Assembly: GCF_024330105.1 (NCBI RefSeq)
Contig: NZ_JANDHW010000011.1
Coordinates: 1-64,000 of the forward strand
Direction of reading: 5' to 3'
DNA length: 64,000 nt
From: Coprobacter tertius
GTDB taxonomy: Bacteria; Bacteroidota; Bacteroidia; Bacteroidales; Coprobacteraceae
Part shown: piece after piece, positions 1-10,400 of the stretch
Numbering within the stretch: position 1 is the first letter of the stretch
Layout: each line of letters starts with the position of its first letter
Notes under the pieces: generated by a model
The model's database searches: none
Told to the model about the DNA's origin: nothing
What the model saw: only the letters and a program-made list of their open reading frames with translations
Position numbers and translations under genes: made by a program

Positions 1-158
1 CGGCTTTACTTCCTTTATTTTTTTTATCTGCGCTCTCTGATAGAAATCCTATTTTCCTGGATTATCATTCGACCGTTTACTTTTCAAAAAAAAAGAGCCT
101 GTAATGTTTACTGGATGCAAAAAATCCTGATTATGCCTTTTAATAGTCTCGGGGAGAA
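1..158. other. Window edge, no gene recognised
   Basis: This A/T-rich stretch lies downstream of the minus-strand glycosyltransferase gene. Every reading frame on both strands is interrupted by stops and no hairpin terminator stands out. The next gene of the operon, if any, lies outside the window. Confidence 0.5.
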
Positions 159-1151
159 TTAGTACACTTTTTTTCGTTTTAAGAAATAGTCGATAGTGAT
201 ATTTCTATTTGTCTGGGGAAAAACTCTTAATAGGTTTTTCTGGGGATGGCGGGTATATTTTTTCCTGTCTTGGCGAAAATCACAATGAGCTTTCCATATC
301 GCTTTTACATTTTTCCATTCTCCTTTCAGTAAGAACATCAACATAGCGGCAGTGTCCCATAAGCGACGTGTAAAAAGCAATTTCCGACCTTCTTTAACCG
401 GAAGATTTTTGTGAAGCATTAAGAGATTGTTTCTAAAATTCAGATACGTCTTTCGGGGATTCGAAGTATCGAGAGTTGCCCCTCCGAGATGATAAACGAT
501 GCTGTCGGGAACTGTTACGATACGTTTTCCTAAAAGATGTATTCTCCAGCAAAGATCTATTTCTTCCATGTGGGCGAAGAAAAACGGATCGAGACCTCCG
601 GCTTCTATATAAATTTCTCGTCGAATAAACAGGCATGCTCCGGTAGCCCAGAAAATATCGGTAACTGTGTCGTATTGTCCATTGTCTTCTTCAACCGTAT
701 CGAATATGCGTCCCCGACAAAAAGGATAGCCTAATCGATCGATATAGCCCCCGGCCGCACCGGCATATTCAAAATAATTTTTATTACGAACAGCATGTAA
801 TTTGGGTTGACAAGCAGCAATATCGGAATGCTTATCCATGAATGCAACCATCGGTTCCAACCAATTTTCGGGAGTCTCAACGTCGGAATTTAGTAAAACG
901 ACATATTCTTCATCGAGCATAGACAAAGCCCGATTATACCCTTCGGCATATCCGTAATTTCGATCGAATGCAATGATTCTTACTTGCGGGAAATGTTGTC
1001 GCACCCATTGTACGGAACCATCGTCGGAACCGTTATCGGCGACTACGACATCTGCCATTTCGGATGGGGTATTCCTGTAAACAGAGGGTAGGTACTCAGA
1101 CATTAATTTGAGACCGTTCCAGTTTAATATGACGACAGCGACTTTTTTCAA
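159..1151 (-). CDS. Family 2 glycosyltransferase
   Basis: A 330-residue GT-A fold glycosyltransferase that probably moves a sugar from a nucleotide donor to a surface glycan or glycolipid at the cytoplasmic face. The N-terminus has the family's VVILNWNG start. A metal/donor-binding NSD lies at residues 88-90, and a GACLFIRR stretch and an acidic EEIDLCWR motif near residues 196-203 are typical of rhamnosyltransferase-like members. No clear membrane-spanning helix is visible. It is the last gene of a minus-strand set after mtaB and a lipid A-type acyltransferase, only 11 bases behind the latter, so the three are probably co-transcribed. Acceptor and donor cannot be read from sequence. Confidence 0.88.
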   Translation of the reverse strand: MKKVAVVILNWNGLKLMSEYLPSVYRNTPSEMADVVVADNGSDDGSVQWVRQHFPQVRIIAFDRNYGYAEGYNRALSMLDEEYVVLLNSDVETPENWLEPMVAFMDKHSDIAACQPKLHAVRNKNYFEYAGAAGGYIDRLGYPFCRGRIFDTVEEDNGQYDTVTDIFWATGACLFIRREIYIEAGGLDPFFFAHMEEIDLCWRIHLLGKRIVTVPDSIVYHLGGATLDTSNPRKTYLNFRNNLLMLHKNLPVKEGRKLLFTRRLWDTAAMLMFLLKGEWKNVKAIWKAHCDFRQDRKKYTRHPQKNLLRVFPQTNRNITIDYFLKRKKVY

Positions 1152-1162
1152 AGTAAAAATCT

Positions 1163-2083
1163 TTAATGAGTTTTATGGATATGATGCAGCGCTTTATGTT
1201 TCCAACGTTTATGTGTCCAAAGCCAGTATTCGGGAGCTCTGTTTATGGTATTTTCCATCATACGGACATACTTTTCGGTGATCTGGAAATCTTCGGTTTT
1301 GTCAGGTTCCAATTCTACCTCGCGAATTGTTATTTTATAATAACCCCGTTTAACTTTTTCAACATCGAAATAAAAGACCTGAAAATTTACCTTACGTGCT
1401 ATTTTCTCTACTCCAGTGAGAACCGGAGTATCCTGTCCTAAAAAAATTGTCCAGTAATGAATGTTAGCCGGTGAGGGTGTTTGGTCGGCCATAAACCCTG
1501 TTATCGAGGGCTTCCCGGAACGTTTAAACCGTATTATTTCTCGTAACGTATCTTGTTTGGGAATACAGTAGGAACCGAATCTGCTACGGAGTTTCAGGAA
1601 AAAACGGTCGAACCATTTATTGTTGAGTGGCCGGTATATCTGAGCTGAAACGACCGATGACGAGTTTTTCATCCATAATGTTACTGACGGTACCCATTCC
1701 CAGTTTCCGTAATGTCCTAAATAAACGAGGCAGGATTTACCTTCTGACGTCGCTTTGTCGAATTTATCGGTATCGAAGAAACGAGCTCTTTTTCTCATTT
1801 CATCATCGGAAATATGTAATAGCTTTATGGTCTCTACAATGTAGTCGCAAAAGTGATGGTAAAATGCTTTTTCCATACGTCGTATTTCTTTTATCTCTTT
1901 TTCGGGATACGAGTTTCTTATGTTCTCGAATACTATTTTTCGACGGTACCGAACGATATAATAAAGGGGATAAAATAAAATATCGGAGAATACATAAAGT
2001 ATTTGCAACGGAAGAAGTGCGTGCAACCAGAAATAAAGGTAGAGCGGAGAATATAGGATATTTTCGACTGTTTCTTTTTTCAT
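1163..2083 (-). CDS. Lysophospholipid / lipid A late acyltransferase family (LpxL/HtrB-like)
   Basis: A 306-residue membrane-anchored acyltransferase of the LpxL/HtrB family, which adds secondary acyl chains to lipid A or a related lipid. The catalytic HX4E motif is visible at H124-E129 (HYGNWE). A downstream block around ADQTPSP is the family's second conserved region. A hydrophobic anchor occupies about residues 10-45. It starts 9 bases after the mtaB stop and is followed closely by a glycosyltransferase, fitting a small envelope-biogenesis operon. Bacteroidales commonly carry one such acyltransferase, but lipid A is inferred as the substrate rather than shown. Confidence 0.88.
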   Translation of the reverse strand: MKKETVENILYSPLYLYFWLHALLPLQILYVFSDILFYPLYYIVRYRRKIVFENIRNSYPEKEIKEIRRMEKAFYHHFCDYIVETIKLLHISDDEMRKRARFFDTDKFDKATSEGKSCLVYLGHYGNWEWVPSVTLWMKNSSSVVSAQIYRPLNNKWFDRFFLKLRSRFGSYCIPKQDTLREIIRFKRSGKPSITGFMADQTPSPANIHYWTIFLGQDTPVLTGVEKIARKVNFQVFYFDVEKVKRGYYKITIREVELEPDKTEDFQITEKYVRMMENTINRAPEYWLWTHKRWKHKALHHIHKTH

Positions 2084-2092
2084 ATAACCTTG

Positions 2093-3415
2093 TCAGTTTA
2101 CGATTGAACAAAGTAAGGCATCTCCTGTTTCGTTGAAATCGCCTAAAACTACATGGCGTGTTTCATTTACCAGTGATTTATCATAAGGTAATTCTACCCG
2201 TATATAATTGTCGGTGAAGCCATGCATCGGCAATCCCTTCTTTGGATGTTCGAATAAGACAGGTCGTATTTTACCTTGTTGAGAACGATAGAATTCATGT
2301 AGTTTATCGACCGAGATATCGAGCATACGTCGACAACGTTCGTGTTTTTCTTCAGGAGAAACAACATGCTCTATTTTGAGTGCTTGCGTGCCGGGGCGTT
2401 CGGAGTAAGTAAATACATGCAATTGGGATATACCGAGGCTGGAAACGAAACGGTGCGCCTCCTCGAATAATGCTTCGGTCTCACCTCTAACTCCAACGAT
2501 AAGATCAACACCTATAAATGCGTCGGGAATCGTTTGTTTTACTTTTTTAATTTTGTCAGCAAACAATGCGGTATCGTATCGGCGGTGCATGAGTTTGAGT
2601 ACTTCATCGCTTCCCGACTGAAGCGGTATGTGAAAATGAGGTGCAAATCGATGCGAAATCGCGACATAATCGATTATTTCATCAGTAAGCAGATTCGGTT
2701 CAATCGATGATATCCGGTACCTTTCGATACCTGTTACCTGATCGAGAGCTTTTATGAGATCGAAAAACGTTTCGTTAGTAGATTGTCCGAAATCTCCGAT
2801 GTTGACTCCGGTGAGTACGATTTCTTTTCCACCGTTTGCGACTACTTGTTTTGCCTGAGTTACCATGTCGGCTATAGATCCGTTACGGCTTCTTCCTCTT
2901 GCAAAGGGAATCGTACAGTATGTGCAGAAGTAATCGCATCCATCCTGTACTTTCAGAAAATAACGAGTACGGTCGCCACGTGAACACGAAGGACTGAAAG
3001 ACTTGATATCGTTACTCTTTGTAGTAATGATCGTGCTTCCGTCATTTTTTTTATGCAAGTCACCGAGATAGTTGAGAATATTCAGTTTTTGTTCGGCACC
3101 TAATACCAGATCGACTTCGGGGATATGAGTTATTTCTTCGGGTTTTAATTGGGCATAACAACCGGTGACGACAATAAATGCGTCGGGATGTTGCCTAGCG
3201 ATACGCCGTATTGTCTGGCGACACTTTTTGTCGGCCAGTTCGGTTACCGAACAGGTATTGACAATGCAAATATCCGCTTTTTCTCCCGGATGAATTTTAC
3301 GTATCCCGTTTTCTTCGAGTATTTTGCCGATGGTTGAAGTTTCGGCAAAATTAAGTTTGCACCCCAAGGTATAATAGGCAGCCGTTTTGTTCTCGAATAT
3401 ATTATTATCTGTCAT
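2093..3415 (-). CDS. mtaB: tRNA (N6-threonylcarbamoyladenosine(37)) methylthiotransferase MtaB
   Basis: A 440-residue radical-SAM methylthiotransferase that converts t6A37 to ms2t6A37 in ANN-decoding tRNAs. The N-terminal UPF0004 domain carries the three cluster cysteines C19, C54 and C86. The radical-SAM CX3CX2C motif is C160, C164 and C167. The C-terminal region corresponds to a TRAM RNA-binding domain. The TLGCKLN start of the first motif is typical of MtaB as opposed to MiaB or RimO. It heads the minus-strand set with the acyltransferase and glycosyltransferase. A -7 type promoter box lies just upstream. Confidence 0.95.
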   Translation of the reverse strand: MTDNNIFENKTAAYYTLGCKLNFAETSTIGKILEENGIRKIHPGEKADICIVNTCSVTELADKKCRQTIRRIARQHPDAFIVVTGCYAQLKPEEITHIPEVDLVLGAEQKLNILNYLGDLHKKNDGSTIITTKSNDIKSFSPSCSRGDRTRYFLKVQDGCDYFCTYCTIPFARGRSRNGSIADMVTQAKQVVANGGKEIVLTGVNIGDFGQSTNETFFDLIKALDQVTGIERYRISSIEPNLLTDEIIDYVAISHRFAPHFHIPLQSGSDEVLKLMHRRYDTALFADKIKKVKQTIPDAFIGVDLIVGVRGETEALFEEAHRFVSSLGISQLHVFTYSERPGTQALKIEHVVSPEEKHERCRRMLDISVDKLHEFYRSQQGKIRPVLFEHPKKGLPMHGFTDNYIRVELPYDKSLVNETRHVVLGDFNETGDALLCSIVN

Positions 3416-3448
3416 TTATTGATGTAAAGGATCGATTATATGAAAACA

Positions 3449-3456
3449 CAAAGTTA
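3449..3456 (-). promoter_or_regulatory. Bacteroidota -7 promoter box for mtaB
   Basis: Read on the minus strand the sequence is TAACTTTG, matching TAnnTTTG, and lies 34 bases from the mtaB ATG. No TTTG at the expected -33 distance was found, so the promoter is half supported. Confidence 0.55.
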
Positions 3457-3531
3457 GTGATTTTAGCTTATATTACTTCTTTTCATAACATTCCTTTGGG
3501 ATATTATATGAGAAATTACAATCTTAATGGT

Positions 3532-3558
3532 TATATTTGTAATAGTAACCTAAATTTG
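3532..3558 (+). promoter_or_regulatory. Two -7 type promoter boxes upstream of the acyl-CoA ligase
   Basis: TATATTTG at 3532-3539 and TAAATTTG at 3551-3558 both match TAnnTTTG in the plus direction, 10-30 bases from the ligase ATG at 3569. Neither has a clear -33 TTTG. Which is used cannot be told from sequence; the second would leave a leader of only about 6 bases. Confidence 0.45.
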
Positions 3559-3568
3559 TAACATACAT

Positions 3569-5230
3569 ATGGTAGGGGAGAATTTTATTAAGATTTACGA
3601 GAAAGGTTTTAAAGAGAGTTGGGACTTTCCCGCTCTCACCGATTATAATACGCGGGAAACCTTTACGTATCGCCAGGTAGCTGAAGAAATCGCTCGATTG
3701 CATATTTTGTATCAGCGTTGCCAGATACGGCGGGGTGATAAAATTGCTATCGTAGGTCGTAATACACCGCGATGGTGTATCGCATTTATGTCGGTAATAA
3801 CTTATGGAGGTATTGTCGTTCCCATATTGCAAGATTTCAATGCGAATGATATACATCATATTGTCAATCATTCCGATTCGGTTCTTTTATTTCTCGGTGA
3901 TCTTATTTGGGAGAATGTCGAAGTAGAAAAACTCGGACATTTACGAGCTGCGATTTCTCTATCGGATTTCAGTTGTCTCGATCAGCGCGATGGTGAAAAA
4001 ATCGCAAAAGACCTTACCGATATCGATCGATATTTTAAAGCGAAATACCCAAAAGGCTTTGCTCCCGATGATGTAAAATATGCCGATTTAGATAATGATA
4101 AAGTCGTCTTGATAAATTATACGTCGGGGACGACGGGATTCAGTAAGGGCGTTATGCTTACGGGTAATAATCTTGCCGGTAACGTGATGTTCGGTATCGA
4201 TTCGGGTTTGCATTTCAGAGGAAGTAAATGTTTGTCATTCTTACCGCTGGCGCATGCTTACGGTTGTGCTTTCGATTTGCTGGTACCGTTAGCTGTAGGT
4301 ACTCATATCACTTTACTGGGAAAAATTCCTTCACCCAAAATTTTGTTGAAGGCGCTGGAAGAAGTAAAGCCCAATCTCATTATTTGTGTTCCGCTTATTC
4401 TCGAAAAGATATATCGAAAGCAAATTATGCCTATGTTGAATAAACGGTCGTTGAAGTGGGCATTAAATGTGCCTATCCTCGATAGTCAGATTTATTCGCA
4501 GGTACGGAAAAAACTTGTCGATGCTTTTGGTGGCCGTTTCGAACAGGTCATCGTAGGGGGTGCCCCGCTTAACCAGGAAGTGGAGGCTTTTTTATATAAA
4601 ATAAAATTTCCGTTCACCGTGGGTTACGGAATGACTGAATGCGGCCCTCTTATTAGTTATACTCATTATACTCAGTTTGTACCTACCTCCTCAGGGCGTA
4701 TTCTGCAAGGTTATATGCAAGTGCGTATCGACTCGGATGATCCTTATAATATCCCTGGTGAGATTTGCGTAAAAGGTGAAAACGTAATGAAAGGTTATTA
4801 TAAGAATCAGGATGCAACCGATGCTGTGCTCGATGCCGACGGTTGGCTACATACCGGGGATATGGGAACTATAAGCGAAGATGATACCATATTTATTAAA
4901 GGCCGATATAAAACGATGATTCTGGGTCCGAACGGGCAGAATATATATCCTGAAGCCATAGAGGCAAAATTGAATAATATGCCTTTTATCCTCGAGAGTC
5001 TCGTGGTAGAAAGAGATGGAAAACTCGTGGCGCTCGTGTATCCCGATTATGAAGCTGTAGATGATTACGGTATTGCGAATGAGGATCTGCCTGTAGCGAT
5101 GGAAGAAATAAGAAAAAATCTGAATAAAGAAGTTGCTCCTTTTGAGAATATTACTTCGATTCAATTGTATCCGACAGAGTTCGAAAAAACACCTAAAAGA
5201 AGTATAAAAAGGTATCTTTATACTCGGTAA
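3569..5230 (+). CDS. AMP-dependent long-chain fatty acid-CoA ligase
   Basis: A 553-residue adenylate-forming enzyme that activates a carboxylic acid, most likely a fatty acid, through an acyl-AMP to its CoA thioester. The AMP-binding loop YTSGTTGFSKG lies near residues 182-192, the YGMTECGP adenine-binding motif in the middle, and GWLHTGD followed by a C-terminal lid domain ending in TPKRSIKRYLY. Its length and motif order fit bacterial FadD-like or AMP-forming synthetases. It is monocistronic, divergent from mtaB. Substrate chain length and whether the product is CoA or ACP bound are not decided by the sequence. Confidence 0.88.
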   Translation: MVGENFIKIYEKGFKESWDFPALTDYNTRETFTYRQVAEEIARLHILYQRCQIRRGDKIAIVGRNTPRWCIAFMSVITYGGIVVPILQDFNANDIHHIVNHSDSVLLFLGDLIWENVEVEKLGHLRAAISLSDFSCLDQRDGEKIAKDLTDIDRYFKAKYPKGFAPDDVKYADLDNDKVVLINYTSGTTGFSKGVMLTGNNLAGNVMFGIDSGLHFRGSKCLSFLPLAHAYGCAFDLLVPLAVGTHITLLGKIPSPKILLKALEEVKPNLIICVPLILEKIYRKQIMPMLNKRSLKWALNVPILDSQIYSQVRKKLVDAFGGRFEQVIVGGAPLNQEVEAFLYKIKFPFTVGYGMTECGPLISYTHYTQFVPTSSGRILQGYMQVRIDSDDPYNIPGEICVKGENVMKGYYKNQDATDAVLDADGWLHTGDMGTISEDDTIFIKGRYKTMILGPNGQNIYPEAIEAKLNNMPFILESLVVERDGKLVALVYPDYEAVDDYGIANEDLPVAMEEIRKNLNKEVAPFENITSIQLYPTEFEKTPKRSIKRYLYTR

Positions 5231-5316
5231 AAGAGGATTTTATCTTTACCTGAAAAAAAAATGAACTTTTTCGAAAAAAAAATCTGTTATAAAGCATAAC
5301 ATTAAAAAATAATGCA

Positions 5317-5324
5317 TACCTTTG
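5317..5324 (+). promoter_or_regulatory. -7 promoter box of the small lipoprotein gene
   Basis: TACCTTTG matches TAnnTTTG exactly, 49 bases before the ATG at 5374. No good -33 element is visible. The predicted leader is about 45 bases. Confidence 0.55.
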
Positions 5325-5373
5325 AGTCGTTTTTGAAGCAATAATTTATTGTTTTATATTTAATTTAAAGAAA

Positions 5374-5574
5374 ATGAAAAAGTTAGTCTTGTTCTTCGCT
5401 GTTGCATTTGCTATGTCATTTGCAGCTTGTTCATCTAAAACTGGAGGCAACGCTTCTACATCTGATTCTGTAATGATCGACTCTGTATCTGTACAAGAAG
5501 AAGTTGTTGTTGATTCTGCAGCTACTGTTGACAGTGCCGCTGTTGTTGCCGACTCTGCTGTTGTAGCTGAGTAA
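5374..5574 (+). CDS. Small lipoprotein with VDSA-type repeats
   Basis: A 66-residue protein with a lysine start, a hydrophobic signal segment and a lipobox ending at C19 (FAAC). The mature part is only about 47 residues, acidic and built of degenerate Val-Asp-Ser-Ala repeats after residue 32. No catalytic domain can fit. Short, abundant lipoproteins of this kind are frequent in Bacteroidales and their role is unknown. A promoter box sits upstream and a perfect palindromic terminator downstream, so it is a complete single-gene unit. The function is unknown. Confidence 0.75.
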   Translation: MKKLVLFFAVAFAMSFAACSSKTGGNASTSDSVMIDSVSVQEEVVVDSAATVDSAAVVADSAVVAE

Positions 5575-5723
5575 TTTGAGCGAAGATAACAAAAAAAGGA
5601 TGTTGATAGAGTGGTTCCGGGAGGGAGCTGCTCTATTCTTTTTTAACATAAAATGATCGAATCCTTGTCAACATGTGAGATATAATGTTTTTAAAGATAT
5701 AGGATTTTTAAATTTTAAATAAC

Positions 5724-5757
5724 AAAAAAAGCTGTAGATATCTACAGCTTTTTTTAT
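5724..5757. terminator. Bidirectional rho-independent terminator
   Basis: A perfect palindrome with an A7 tract, the stem half AGCTGTAGAT, its complement and a T tract. It separates the plus-strand small lipoprotein from the 3' end of minus-strand susD and has a U tract in both directions. Confidence 0.9.
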
Positions 5758-5770
5758 TATTCGGATAGAA

Positions 5771-7477
5771 TCAGAAATTTCCTTTGTCGGCACGATCCCA
5801 CCAAACTCGTGTACCTCCTTTATCGCCACTGAATTCCGAATCGGAATTTTCCTGATTCAATAATTCAATTCCTTTCAGTAATTCAGCTTCATTGGTATTG
5901 TATTCGTTACCGCCGTAGATTGAGCGACGTATCTGTTTGTCGGTATTTACAGCGCCATTGCTCTCATTAAACTTAACGGGGAAAAGTTTCGGGTATCCGG
6001 TACGGCGATATTCGGCCCATGCTTCATTTGATAAGGGGAATAGCGCCAACCATTTTTGCGTAATAATACGTTGCAATTTTTCTTCGTTCGATGCCCCTTC
6101 GTCCCATTTTACACCGAGAGTATTTAATGCATTTATGCTAAGATTGTCATCCACGGGATCCACATAATTATCCTGGCCTGTAGTGCCGTTGATATAATCG
6201 GTAACCGCGCTTGGAGGATATGCGGTAATACCGGCATAAGAACCTCGGTATTTGAGTTCGTTATTTAAAGATACTTTGATACCTTCATTGTACAGATCTC
6301 CTGCCGTACCTCCCATATTCCAGCCTCTCAGGGCTCCTTCTGCCCGTAAGAAATAGGCCTCGGCTACTTTCATAATGGGTAACGGCATGGTATATGACGA
6401 TGCCGGTAACCATCCCGAGAAGTTGCTCCACGGATTTGGTTTGGGGGGTAATCCACTGCCTATACGTATTCCCAAATATTTTGTTCCTTTTTCAACCAGA
6501 GTATCTGATTTTTGGTACTTTCCGGTATCCGGATCAGGCTTTGCGTCGAGTTTCATGACCGCATTTATATTTTTCGTCATGTATAGGGGTAGTCTCGGGT
6601 CTTTAAATCCTGTCATCATCGTTACCAAGCTGGCATTAAAGCGGCAATCTCCCCAGTCGAACATCAGCCAGAGTTCGTTTTCGAGATTCTTGTTTATCGT
6701 AATATCCCCGTCGGCACTGGTAAGTACGCCGTCGGTTACTGCTTCTACCGCTTTTGTTTCGGCTATTTGAGGTTTTACTTTCACGATACGCATGGCCAAT
6801 CTCAGTTTCAATGTATTCGCCACTTTTAACCACAGGTCTTTATTTCCACCGCACCAATAATCTGCAGCTTTTAAAATACCTAATTCTTCGGTTGAAGTGG
6901 TGGCTTTTATATCGGCGATGGCTTTATCGATGTCGGTAAACATACTGTTATAAATATCTTCCTGCTTATCGTACGGGAAAGTCGATGTGGAAGGCGTCTG
7001 GTTAATTACCGACGAATACGCGATGGGACCGTAGGTATCGGTCATCATCTGAGTTCCGTATGCTTGTACGATGCGCATGACACCGGCCAGACCGTTATAT
7101 CCTTGCTGTTCACACGATTTTATCAGGCGGGAAGTATTGTTTAAGATATATAAATAATATACTTCGCCCATACCGCCGCTGTGTCCTCTGTTTTCTCCGT
7201 AATCGCCGTTTGTAAAGTTTCCGTTCGGCGTCATGAAATACCCACCGTAGTAATCGATACTCAGGTTGGTCCAAAACTGAAAACGGTTTTGTTGCGGCGG
7301 GTAACAATAGGTCATAGGAGTCATAAACTGCGAACTGAACGGCAGATCGTCGGGATCTACTTGAACCTTATTGGTATTCATGTCTTCGAAATCGTCGGTG
7401 CAACCGGTCAGGATACTGCTGCCGCCAATGGCAAAAACGAGCAGAAGCGTATATCGGAGGATTTTATTTCTTTTCAT
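5771..7477 (-). CDS. SusD/RagB-family nutrient-binding outer membrane lipoprotein
   Basis: A 568-residue surface lipoprotein with a signal peptide and lipobox at about C26 (LTGC). SusD proteins cap the SusC channel and bind the substrate before import. The N-terminal FEDMNTNK stretch and overall pattern fit the SusD_2-like branch (nutrient-binding, often not polysaccharide). The gene begins 12 bases after the susC stop, the usual susC-susD order. There are no glycoside hydrolases, sulfatases or peptidases nearby, so the substrate cannot be guessed. The palindromic terminator at 5724-5757 ends the transcript. Confidence 0.93.
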   Translation of the reverse strand: MKRNKILRYTLLLVFAIGGSSILTGCTDDFEDMNTNKVQVDPDDLPFSSQFMTPMTYCYPPQQNRFQFWTNLSIDYYGGYFMTPNGNFTNGDYGENRGHSGGMGEVYYLYILNNTSRLIKSCEQQGYNGLAGVMRIVQAYGTQMMTDTYGPIAYSSVINQTPSTSTFPYDKQEDIYNSMFTDIDKAIADIKATTSTEELGILKAADYWCGGNKDLWLKVANTLKLRLAMRIVKVKPQIAETKAVEAVTDGVLTSADGDITINKNLENELWLMFDWGDCRFNASLVTMMTGFKDPRLPLYMTKNINAVMKLDAKPDPDTGKYQKSDTLVEKGTKYLGIRIGSGLPPKPNPWSNFSGWLPASSYTMPLPIMKVAEAYFLRAEGALRGWNMGGTAGDLYNEGIKVSLNNELKYRGSYAGITAYPPSAVTDYINGTTGQDNYVDPVDDNLSINALNTLGVKWDEGASNEEKLQRIITQKWLALFPLSNEAWAEYRRTGYPKLFPVKFNESNGAVNTDKQIRRSIYGGNEYNTNEAELLKGIELLNQENSDSEFSGDKGGTRVWWDRADKGNF

Positions 7478-7489
7478 GATTTATCGATA

Positions 7490-10400
7490 TTAAAAGTTTA
7501 ATTTTATATTAAGTCCGAAGCTGCGGGAGGTAGGAAGCGAGAACATATCCACTCCCTGCATACCGTTAAGAGTACTGGCCGAAATATCGGGATCCATGGG
7601 CGCTTTTTTATAGAAGAAAAAGAGGTTTCTTCCGATAATAGCCGCGGTGAGGTTCTTTCCTATACCGAAAAGATTACGGAAGGTGTAACCGAACGACATT
7701 TCTCTCAACCGAATATTTGTCGCGTCATATACATAATTCTCTACGGCATAAGGACTGTTGAAATTGGTATTGCCGGTGGTACTGTAGTATTTCTGCGGAT
7801 CGAATGTAACACCATCGACGGTAACTCCACCGTTATCGCGGGCGTCACCCGAACGTTTGGATACACCCCAGCCGTCTAATGTGGCTTCGGTCATACTGAG
7901 TACTTTACCCCCGAATTTCGCGTCGATTAAGAACGAAAGGGTAAAATCTTTGTAGCGGAACGTATTGTTCCAACCCATGTTAACTTTCGCGTTCATATTA
8001 CCCACATATTTCAGGTCGGCTGTCGCGTCGCCACCCAGAATGGGCTCGCCTTTATCGTTCATCAACGGTTTACCGTTTTCGTCGCGCTTCAGTTGTCTCA
8101 CGTATAAGTCGCCATAGCTTCCTCCTTCGGTGAGTCGTACACTGGCTCCCCCGAAATTCTTTATTTCCAGTCCGTTGGGCAGTTCATCTACCAGTTCTAT
8201 GATTTTATTATCGTTATAAGAGAAATTCAGGTCGGTACTCCAACTGAAATTGGGGGTAAACTGAGATATCCATCCTGCAGTCGCTTCAACCCCTTGGTTC
8301 TGTACATTTCCAGCGTTTACGTACCGGCTGCGAAGTCCGGTTTCGAAAGGCGCTGAAACAGCGAAGAATTGGTTTCGGGTATTACTCTTATAATAAGTAA
8401 AGCTTACATTAAGCCGGTAATCGAGGAAGGTACCGTCGAACCCGACTTCGAAAGAGTTTGTTTTTTCGGGTTTCAATGTTTTAAAGGGAGCTTTTTCGGG
8501 AGGCGTTAGCTCACCATTGGCGCCGAGGGTATATAACAGGTTGGTTACATACAGGGGGACATCGTTACCTACGATAGAATAAGAGGCTCTGAATTTCACG
8601 AGGTCTACCTTTTCTCCCATATCGACAAATTTATTGAGCAGAAAACTTCCTCCTACCGACGGGTAGAAGAAGGATACGTCGTCGGTAAATGCAAGTGTCG
8701 AAGACCAGTCGTTACGGGCCGTAAGATCGAGGAATAATCCGTCGTGATACCCGATTTGCGCTGTGGCGAATACCGAATTAATGCGTTTTTTGGTCTGCCA
8801 TTTTTCTCCGATCCGGGCTATATTGCTATAGTAGTTGTTGGGAGTAAAGATATTTGGGTAGTAAATATTTCCGCTGGGTTTTCCATCGTTCATCTGGAAT
8901 TGCGAACCTTCTCCCCACAATTCGTTAAAGACGGTTTGGGTTTGTGTAAAACTCGATCCTGCGGTTGCCGACAGAGAGATTTCATTGAATTTATGACTGT
9001 AATTTACCAGCACGTCTCCGTATAATTGTTCGCTCGAAGAACGATTGTCTTTCATGCGTCCCATCGGATAGAGGTTTCCGACGCTCGACGCATAAGCGTT
9101 GTGTACGAAATGCTCGTCTCCTTTTTCGTATTTGAGGCGTCCCCCGATGTTCAGGTCTTTGGTAATATCCCACGTAACCGATCCGCCGAATTCGTAGCGG
9201 TTACGATCCGATATGGGAGTCATGCGATTAAGTACCCAGTAAGGATTACCGAATTGCTGCTGTCCCGTGTTTGTCCAGTTTTGTACTTTAATTCCTCGGG
9301 CAGGGTCGTATACCTCGTACTGGTTTTTATATCCGTTCCAGTCTTCACCTCGGGGGAAAAGATAGGCCCCGGTGAGGGGATTCCATAAATAACCCGATGC
9401 GGGTTGGTTTTTCACATGCTGGTTGACGTATTTCGCGTTAAAATCTACATGTATCTGTTTAAACAGATTGAAACCGACTTTAGAATTGAACGTATGGCTC
9501 ATGTAGTTGTTTTCGGGAGTAATGCCGTTGGATGCCACGTTGGCGTAAGAAAAATAAGCTTGTATATTTTCGTTCCCTCCATTCAGGGCAATCGAGTTAT
9601 TGGTTGTCACACCGGTACGGAAAAAATCTTTGAGGTAGTTGGGCGCTTTCGTATCGAGTTTGTCGCCCCAACTGTAGGTTCCGTTATTGCTTACTCCGTA
9701 ACTATTCTGGAATTCGGGAAGTACCATCGGATTTTCGATCGTCGTGTTACTGGAAACATTGATGCTTACTTTCCCGGCTTGTGCCGATTTGGTTGTAATC
9801 ATGATTGCTCCGTTAGCAGCAACAGCACCGTACAATGCTGCGGCAGAGGCACCTTTCAGTAATGTAATCGATGCGATGTCGTCGGGATTGATGGTCGACA
9901 TAGCATCGCCTCCGTCCCTTTGTCCTCCGTAATTATTATCCACCTGCGTACCGGTTATATTCATCATGAGAGGTACACCGTCGACAACTACCAAGGGCTG
10001 GTTATTTCCGTTAATAGATTTGTTTCCCCGAAGTAATATTTTAGACGCACCTCCGGCGCCGGTGGAGTTCGGCGTAATGATTAGGCCCGCGCTTTTTCCT
10101 TGCAACGAGTTGATCATATTAATGCTTTTGATGTCGTTTACGTCTTTACCCCCGACAACATCAGCTGCATAGGCCAAGGTTTCCGATTTCCGTTTTATAC
10201 CCATGGCTGTTACCACGACTTCACCGAGCTGCTTGTCGTCTTCGGTAAGTACGATCCGCAATTCGGATTGATTTTTAATCATGATATTTTGCGGTTTGTA
10301 ACCGATAAAAGAGATTTTTAAAACATCGTTCGGTTTGACATTCAGGGTAAAATTACCGTTTATATCGGTATTTACTCCGGTTGTAGTACCAATTACCGAA

